Assembly: GCA_012522615.1 (NCBI GenBank)
Contig: JAAYKB010000064.1
Span: 1 to 10,351, forward strand
Source: Clostridiales bacterium
GTDB lineage: Bacteria > Bacillota > Clostridia > Oscillospirales > Acutalibacteraceae
DNA: 10,351 nt
Direction: 5' to 3'
Shown: positions 6,374-10,351 of the stretch, piece after piece
Position numbering within the stretch: the first letter of the stretch is position 1
Layout of the letters: every line of letters starts with the position of its first letter
The notes under the pieces: model-generated
What the model was told of the DNA's origin: nothing
The model's input: the letters and a program-made list of their open reading frames with translations, nothing else
Database searches by the model: none
Position numbers and translations under genes: made by a program

Positions 6374-6577
6374 CTAATTCCCGCCGGACGATCGGTAGAT
6401 TATATATATTATGAGGATTATTATCGCAATTACGACAATAGGGCTGCCTCTTCCGTTCCCCGAAGGCTGCTTTCCGCCCCCGCCTCCGCGATTACCTTTT
6501 GAGATTTCATCAACCGATTGAGTATAATGGACATAGCCGTCAAGTCCCTTGCCGTAAAAGCCGTAATCGTCAGACAT
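6374..6577 (-). CDS. Small glycine-rich protein with one C-terminal membrane helix, function unknown
   Basis: Not recognised as a named family. The 67-residue product has an acidic, tyrosine-rich head (MSDDYGFYGKGLDGYVHY), then a flexible Gly-rich linker (residues 31-45, with five consecutive Gly), a strongly hydrophobic helix (about 46-61, Ile/Val-rich) and a short RSSGGN tail. There is no signal peptide, so a tail-anchored membrane protein with the head in the cytoplasm is likely. The ATG at 6575-6577 is preferred over ones at 6592 and 6601 because a G-rich Shine-Dalgarno-like stretch precedes it and a TATAAT box at 6600-6605 would start transcription inside the longer versions. It stands between the half-TSUP genes and the ATPase operon, on the same strand. 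Confidence 0.6.
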   Translation of the reverse strand: MSDDYGFYGKGLDGYVHYTQSVDEISKGNRGGGGGKQPSGNGRGSPIVVIAIIILIIYIIYRSSGGN

Positions 6578-6599
6578 ATTACCGCCCCCCATCACCCCC

Positions 6600-6605
6600 A
6601 TTATA
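6600..6605 (-). promoter_or_regulatory. Candidate -10 box for the small membrane protein
   Basis: Perfect TATAAT on the minus strand, 22 bp before the chosen ATG. No good -35 hexamer is present at 16-18 bp (only a T-rich stretch near 6622-6628), so this is a weak call. If real, it excludes the upstream ATGs as starts. No terminator separates it from the TSUP gene upstream, so read-through is also possible. Confidence 0.3.
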
Positions 6606-6638
6606 TAATAAACTTCGTTTTGAAAAAAGGGTTCTATA

Positions 6639-7097
6639 TCATATATCGGTTTTTTTTTCGGGATTTTTAATGGCGCCCGATTCCGCCCCGGACGAGACTA
6701 AATCAGAATCAGGCCTTCTTCCCGGTGCTTTGCGTCGGGAGGGAATATCAAAAAACAGCTCGCGAATCCCGATATACAAAAGGAAAACCCCGAAAATACG
6801 GCGCAGAACACCGACGTCAAGGTATGCGGCGGCAATCGCGGCAAGTACAGATGAGGGAACGCCCGCCGCAATGCAGCAAAGGGCGGTTTTTCCGTCAATA
6901 AGCTTGTTTTTAAAATGTGAAATCAGGGCGGCGGGAGCGCAAAAAATAAAATATAGAAGATTGATACCCGCCGCCGTATATTGAGGAACTCCCGAAAAGA
7001 GGGTGAGATACAAAATAAGCAGGGAGCCGCCCCCGATGCCGAAACCGCTGAGTATTCCGGTGACAAGACCTATAATAAAATCAAAAACAATCGTCAT
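6639..7097 (-). CDS. Half-size TSUP (TauE/SafE, DUF81) transporter, second of a pair
   Basis: Membrane protein of 152 residues with one TSUP repeat: the opening helix with the glycine-rich motif GLVTGILSGFGIGGGSL (about residues 10-26), then three further hydrophobic helices. Full-length TSUP proteins are about 250 residues with two such repeats, so this is half a transporter. Its ATG overlaps the TGA of the preceding half by four bases (ATGA at 7094-7097), indicating coupled translation, and the two probably assemble as a heterodimer. Members move sulfite, sulfoacetate or other small anions; the substrate cannot be told here. The C-terminal tail (after about residue 125) is hydrophilic and includes a run of nine A on the coding strand close to the stop. 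Confidence 0.82.
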   Translation of the reverse strand: MTIVFDFIIGLVTGILSGFGIGGGSLLILYLTLFSGVPQYTAAGINLLYFIFCAPAALISHFKNKLIDGKTALCCIAAGVPSSVLAAIAAAYLDVGVLRRIFGVFLLYIGIRELFFDIPSRRKAPGRRPDSDLVSSGAESGAIKNPEKKTDI

Positions 7098-7444
7098 ATC
7101 AGCAGAACCGCCCGAATACCGCCGTAAATAATAAGAATACCGAAGATTCTTCTCAGTGTAGTTACATTAACCCCGCCGAAAACCCGCCCCGAAACAATTC
7201 CGCCGACAAGCCCGCCTAACAGAGTAGGCCATACGGACGAGATGCTGATGCCGCCTTTAAGGAAGTACACAACCAGCGATACCGCGGAAAGAGGGAGAAT
7301 CACCGCGACCGAGGTGGCAAACGCACGCTTTTGCTCAAGTCCCAGCCATCTGACAAACAAGGGTACAAGAAACAGCCCCCCGCCGGCCCCGAAGAAGCCG
7401 TTTGCCGCTCCGGCAAGACCGCCTGTTATAATTTTTTTCTTCAA
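7094..7444 (-). CDS. Half-size TSUP (TauE/SafE, DUF81) transporter, first of a pair
   Basis: Membrane protein of about 116 residues forming one TSUP repeat, with the glycine-rich first helix GGLAGAANGFFGAGGGLF followed by about three more helices (for example AVILPLSAVSLVVYF and FGILIIYGGIRAVLLI). I use the TTG at 7442-7444 because AAAGGG lies about 10 bases upstream and the protein then begins MKKKIITGGLAG, as expected for this family. A longer version from ATG 7490-7492 would begin upstream of the predicted promoter start and adds a Cys-containing tail with no family look. Stop and start overlap with the next half gene. Orientation is divergent from the HD gene on the other strand. Confidence 0.8.
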   Translation of the reverse strand: MKKKIITGGLAGAANGFFGAGGGLFLVPLFVRWLGLEQKRAFATSVAVILPLSAVSLVVYFLKGGISISSVWPTLLGGLVGGIVSGRVFGGVNVTTLRRIFGILIIYGGIRAVLLI

Positions 7445-7464
7445 TCCGCACACACCCTTTCGGT

Positions 7465-7492
7465 ATAATATAGTCTTTTCGCACAATGACAA
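7465..7492 (-). promoter_or_regulatory. Candidate promoter of the half-TSUP pair
   Basis: TTGTCA (7487-7492) and TATTAT (7465-7470) on the minus strand are each one base from consensus, spaced 16 bp. The predicted start is near 7458, only about 14 bases before the TTG start, with the Shine-Dalgarno at the very end of the leader. This supports the short version of the first TSUP half. Confidence 0.5.
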
Positions 7493-7538
7493 TTAATTCA
7501 TTAAAGCATCAAAACCTCTATGAATTCCGGTAAAAATC

Positions 7539-7547
7539 TGCTAATAT
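7539..7547 (+). promoter_or_regulatory. Candidate extended -10 promoter of the HD-hydrolase pair
   Basis: TGC followed by TAATAT forms an extended -10 element. No clear -35 is seen 16-18 bp upstream. The predicted start is near 7554, about 26 bases before the chosen ATG. This is a weak call based on the extended motif and the divergent arrangement with the TSUP promoter. Confidence 0.3.
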
Positions 7548-7579
7548 TGGATTCAGATAATACCGAAGGAGACATGAGG

Positions 7580-8146
7580 ATGAGCAGGACTTTAAATTAT
7601 GAACAGGCGCTTGAGTTGCTGAAGCGGTACAACAAGGACGAATTTCATATCCGGCATGCGCTGATAGTTTCGGGCGTGATGGGTTATTTCGCGGCGGAAT
7701 ATGACCCGGACAATAAGGAGTTCTGGGAGGTTGTGGGGCTTTTGCACGATATTGATTTCGAGCAATACCCGGAATCGCATTGTATTAAGAGCCAGGAAAT
7801 CATGCGGGAGCTTGGGCTGGATGAAAGGCTTGTTCGCGCAACCGCCAGCCACGGCTACGGCATTACGGTGGACATAAAGCCGGAGCATATCATGGAAAAG
7901 ATTCTGTACGCTGTCGACGAGCTGACCGGACTTATCGGCGCGGTGGCGATTATGCGCCCCTCGCGAAGCGTGTCCGACCTTGAATTAAAATCGGTAAAGA
8001 AGAAGTTCAAAACGCCGAGCTTTGCCGCCGGATGTTCGCGCAAGGTGATTTCAGACGGCGCAGAGATGCTCGGTTGGAGTCTGGACGATCTTATCAGCCG
8101 GACGATATTGGCTATGCGAAGTCTGTCGGACAGAATGGAGATATAA
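7580..8146 (+). CDS. HD-domain (HDIG-type) phosphohydrolase, substrate unknown
   Basis: Soluble protein of 188 residues with a complete HD metal site: His26 (FHIRHAL), His56-Asp57 (LLHDID), His91 (ASHGYG) and Asp113 (AVDELTGLI). Such domains hydrolyse phosphate esters, often of nucleotides, but nothing here fixes the substrate. The C-terminal part (MRPSRSVSDLELKSVKKKFK, then FAAGCSRKVISDGAEMLG) is distinctive and, from memory, typical of a conserved clostridial HDIG family. ATG 7580 is chosen because GAAGGAG lies 8 bases upstream; ATG 7574 would be only 2 bases from it, and ATG 7520 has no ribosome-binding site. The yfbR-type gene follows after 20 bases on the same strand, so they are probably co-transcribed. 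Confidence 0.85.
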   Translation: MSRTLNYEQALELLKRYNKDEFHIRHALIVSGVMGYFAAEYDPDNKEFWEVVGLLHDIDFEQYPESHCIKSQEIMRELGLDERLVRATASHGYGITVDIKPEHIMEKILYAVDELTGLIGAVAIMRPSRSVSDLELKSVKKKFKTPSFAAGCSRKVISDGAEMLGWSLDDLISRTILAMRSLSDRMEI

Positions 8147-8166
8147 ATTTATGAAGGGGTGTCGGT

Positions 8167-8748
8167 ATGGCTTTTAATTTTTTTGCGATGGTTTCGCGCA
8201 TGAAGTATATAACCCGCTGGGCTCTTATGCGCAACACCCGCACGGAAAACGTATGCGAGCATTCCCATGACGTTGCCGTGCTCTCTCATGCTCTGGCCGT
8301 TCTTTCAAACAAGCGGTTCGGCGGCAGTGTGGACGTCGGCAAATGCGTCCTGCTCGCCCTTTATCACGACATGCCGGAAATCCTGACCGGCGATCTTCCA
8401 ACACCCGTCAAATATCACAATCCCGCCATCCGCGACGCATATAAACATGTTGAAAGGGTTTCGGGGGAAAAGCTGTTGTCTATGCTGCCGCTCGATTTGC
8501 GCGGCGAATACGGTCCGCTGCTGCTGCCCGATGAAAACTGGCCCGAGGAGCGCAGGATTATTAAAGCCGCCGACAAGATTGCCGCTCTGATAAAATGTAT
8601 AGAGGAGCAGGGGCAGGGCAACAAGGAGTTTGAAAAAGCCCGCCGCTCAACCGAAAAGGCGGTTCGCGACATGAAGCTGCCCGCCGCAGACTGCTTTTTG
8701 GATGAATTTCTCCCGTCCTATGAGCTCACCCTTGACGAACAGGATTAG
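8167..8748 (+). CDS. yfbR: 5'-deoxynucleotidase, YfbR family (HD domain)
   Basis: Removes the 5' phosphate from deoxyribonucleoside monophosphates, a housekeeping step in nucleotide turnover. The 193-residue protein aligns throughout with my memory of E. coli YfbR: FFAMVSRMKYITRWALMRN, RTENVCEHS, LLALYHDMPEILTGDLPTPVKY and the end SYELTLDE. Metal ligands His32, His67-Asp68 and Asp136 and the substrate residues Arg17, Trp18 and Glu71 are all present, each one position lower than in E. coli. An AAGGGGTG ribosome-binding site lies about 5 bases before the ATG. It is the second gene after the HDIG protein, which makes two HD hydrolases in tandem. Transcription probably ends at the hairpin at 8771-8797. 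Confidence 0.93.
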   Translation: MAFNFFAMVSRMKYITRWALMRNTRTENVCEHSHDVAVLSHALAVLSNKRFGGSVDVGKCVLLALYHDMPEILTGDLPTPVKYHNPAIRDAYKHVERVSGEKLLSMLPLDLRGEYGPLLLPDENWPEERRIIKAADKIAALIKCIEEQGQGNKEFEKARRSTEKAVRDMKLPAADCFLDEFLPSYELTLDEQD

Positions 8749-8764
8749 TATTACAAATCACAAA

Positions 8765-8800
8765 GAAAAAACCGGACGAACTGTGTGCTCGTCCGGTTTT
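8765..8800. terminator. Bidirectional intrinsic terminator between yfbR and gdhA
   Basis: Perfect 9-bp stem ACCGGACGA (8771-8779) with TCGTCCGGT (8789-8797) around a 9-base loop. A run of A precedes it and TTTT follows on the plus strand. On the minus strand the T-run is six bases, so it should stop both convergent genes: yfbR from the left and gdhA (stop at 8814-8816) from the right. Confidence 0.9.
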
Positions 8801-8813
8801 CGTATGGATTTGT

Positions 8814-10160
8814 CTAAACGCAGCCCTGTGCCTTCATTGCTTCGGCAACCCTGAGAAAGCCGGCAATATTTGCTCCTGCCATGTAATTGCCCTCCATGCC
8901 GTACTCCTTTGCGGCGGCGTCGCAGGACTTGAATATGCCGACCATGATGTCATTGAGCCTGTTGTCAACCTCTTGGAATGTCCACGACAGTCTTGCCGAG
9001 TTCTGACTCATCTCAAGACCCGAAACGGCAACCCCGCCGGCATTTGCCGCCTTGGCTGGACCATACAGAATTCCGTTCTTGAGGTACACCTCAATGGCTT
9101 CGGGCGTAGAGGGCATGTTTGCGCCCTCCGAAACCGCAAAGCATCCGTTTTTAACAAGTATTTCTGCACTTGCCCTGTCTATTTCGTTCTGTGTGGCGCA
9201 GGGGAGAGCGATATCGCAGGGAATTGTCCAGATTCCGCTGCAGCCTTCTGTATAAACGGCATCGGGATGGGTGATTACATATTCCTTTATTCTCTTTCTC
9301 TCAACCTCTTTAAGCTGCTTTACCAATTCAATATCAATGCCGTTGCTGTCATATATATAGCCGTTGCTATCGGAAAGAGATACGACCTTTGCGCCCATTT
9401 CGGTGGCCTTTTGCGCCGCATAGATGGCAACATTGCCCGAACCGGAAATAACCACGGTGCTGCCCTCAAAGCTTTTGCCGTTGGCTTTAAGCATCTCCCG
9501 GGTGAAGTAACAAAGACCGTAGCCGGTCGCCTCGGTTCTCGCAAGCGAGCCGCCGAAGGCAATCCCCTTTCCTGTCAGAACACCGGTAAATTCGTTTGCA
9601 AGCCTTTTATACTGACCGAACATATATCCGATTTCTCTGGCACCCGTTCCTATATCGCCTGCGGGCACGTCGCAGTCAGGCCCGATATGTCTGTAAAGCT
9701 CTGTCATAAAGCTCTGGCAGAAGCGCATAATCTCCCCGTCACTCTTGCCCTTGGGGTCGAAGTCGGAACCGCCCTTACCTCCGCCCATAGGCAATGTGGT
9801 AAGACTGTTTTTAAACACCTGTTCAAAGCCGAGAAATTTTATAATTCCGAGGTAGACCGAGGGGTGAAGCCTTAAACCGCCCTTGTAGGGACCGATTGCC
9901 GAATTGTACTGAACGCGGAAGCCCCTGTTTACCTGAACATTGCCGTTGTCGTCCACCCACGGCACACGGAATATAATCTGTCTTTCCGGCTCGACCAGTC
10001 TTTCGAGAACACCGGCCTTTACAAAATCCGGTCTTCTCTCTATAACGGGCTCTAGAGTTTCGATAACCTCTGTTACCGCCTGTATAAACTCAGACTCGCC
10101 TCTGTTGCGCTTTTTTACTGTTTCAAGAAGATTTATCAAATAGCTGTTCTTTAACCCCAT
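8814..10160 (-). CDS. gdhA: Glutamate dehydrogenase, hexameric, probably NADP-dependent
   Basis: Interconverts 2-oxoglutarate plus ammonium and glutamate; with NADPH it serves nitrogen assimilation. At 448 residues it is the usual hexameric small-subunit type. Substrate and catalytic residues are in place: Lys93 (GPYKGGLR), Lys117 (QVFKNSL), Lys129 (PMGGGKGGSDFD), Asp169 (VPAGDIGTG) and Ser380 (GGVAVSGLEMSQN). The Rossmann motif SGSGNVA is at 239-245. The residues after the second strand read SLSDSNG (261-267), like NADP-type enzymes and unlike the SGPDG I recall for the NAD-type Clostridium symbiosum enzyme, so NADP preference is inferred. GGGAGG lies 10 bases before the ATG. It is a single-gene unit on the minus strand, convergent with yfbR and ending in TAG before the shared terminator. 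Confidence 0.96.
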   Translation of the reverse strand: MGLKNSYLINLLETVKKRNRGESEFIQAVTEVIETLEPVIERRPDFVKAGVLERLVEPERQIIFRVPWVDDNGNVQVNRGFRVQYNSAIGPYKGGLRLHPSVYLGIIKFLGFEQVFKNSLTTLPMGGGKGGSDFDPKGKSDGEIMRFCQSFMTELYRHIGPDCDVPAGDIGTGAREIGYMFGQYKRLANEFTGVLTGKGIAFGGSLARTEATGYGLCYFTREMLKANGKSFEGSTVVISGSGNVAIYAAQKATEMGAKVVSLSDSNGYIYDSNGIDIELVKQLKEVERKRIKEYVITHPDAVYTEGCSGIWTIPCDIALPCATQNEIDRASAEILVKNGCFAVSEGANMPSTPEAIEVYLKNGILYGPAKAANAGGVAVSGLEMSQNSARLSWTFQEVDNRLNDIMVGIFKSCDAAAKEYGMEGNYMAGANIAGFLRVAEAMKAQGCV

Positions 10161-10298
10161 TGTTAAAAAACCTCCCTTGGTAGTTTATTGCAACATGAGA
10201 GCGCAAAGTTTGCATAAGCATCTTATAATTACAGGAAAATCAATACAAATAAGCTGAATTATGAAATTGCGAACAATCAATATTGCAAGAGTGGTTTT

Positions 10299-10307
10299 AT
10301 TATAGCA
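10299..10307 (-). promoter_or_regulatory. Candidate extended -10 promoter of gdhA
   Basis: On the minus strand TGC precedes a perfect TATAAT (10299-10304), an extended -10 element; the -35 region is only T-rich. The start would be near 10292, giving a leader of about 130 bases before gdhA. The leader holds a short GCAAA/TTTGC palindrome (10203-10213) but no terminator-like hairpin. The remaining bases to the window edge are AT-rich with nothing else recognised. Confidence 0.5.
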
Positions 10308-10351
10308 TAAAATTTTCAAAAGAAAAGAGGTAAATTAAATTTTTTTTGGAA

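Noticed and set aside
6353..6395. CCGGCG/CGCCGG inverted repeat around the stop of the small membrane protein as a terminator
   Set aside because: The 6-bp arms enclose a loop of about 18 bases and no T-run follows on the minus strand, so it does not meet the pattern of an intrinsic terminator.
8973..9875. 300-codon open frame on the plus strand
   Set aside because: It is antisense to the catalytic part of gdhA, which matches its family throughout. The antisense translation shows no family motifs and is a shadow of the coding strand.
1..10351. CRISPR array, defence system, phage or insertion sequence
   Set aside because: No regularly spaced repeats, transposase or integrase motifs, terminal inverted repeats, tRNA genes or toxin-antitoxin-like pairs were seen on either strand.

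Overview
The window looks like chromosomal DNA of an anaerobic member of the Bacillota, probably a Clostridia lineage. The evidence is the bacterial V/A-type ATPase operon with Shine-Dalgarno led, overlapping genes, a hexameric glutamate dehydrogenase, a pair of half-length TSUP transporters, and small HD-domain hydrolases of the type common in Clostridia. TAA, TAG and TGA are all used as ordinary stops. No phage, CRISPR, transposon or RNA gene was seen.

Minus strand, positions 1-5989: a V-type ATPase operon read right to left as G/H (peripheral stalk), I (membrane stator), K (rotor ring), E (peripheral stalk), C (central stalk, d-like), F (central rotor) and A (catalytic). The A gene runs off the left edge; B and D would be expected beyond it. 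The K subunit keeps the residues that bind Na+ in the Enterococcus hirae enzyme, so a sodium-translocating ATPase is likely. The A gene carries an in-frame TAA at a near-invariant tyrosine position (codon 308). The frame stays perfectly family-like for 87 more codons to the window edge, so this is a recent lesion, a sequence error, or a recoding event.

Positions 5990-6373 are the control region of that operon and the most interesting non-coding part. From upstream to downstream on the minus strand they hold a perfect tandem 11-bp direct repeat, a consensus TTGACA-17-TATAAT promoter, an AT-rich palindrome just after the predicted start site, a possible 32-codon leader ORF, and four complementary GGCAG/CUGCC segments. 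The last two segments form a terminator-like hairpin ahead of the first gene. Together they suggest regulated initiation plus attenuation.

Positions 6374-7444 (minus) hold a small glycine-rich protein with one C-terminal membrane helix, and two overlapping half-size TSUP (TauE/SafE) genes. Positions 7580-8748 (plus) hold two HD-domain phosphohydrolases in tandem, the second a YfbR-type 5'-deoxynucleotidase. A bidirectional terminator at 8765-8800 separates them from the convergent gdhA gene (8814-10160, minus), whose promoter lies near 10299-10307.

The recognisable theme is energy and ion metabolism (V-ATPase), nitrogen assimilation (GdhA) and nucleotide housekeeping (HD enzymes). All start choices are by eye from ribosome-binding sites and family alignment from memory; no search was run.
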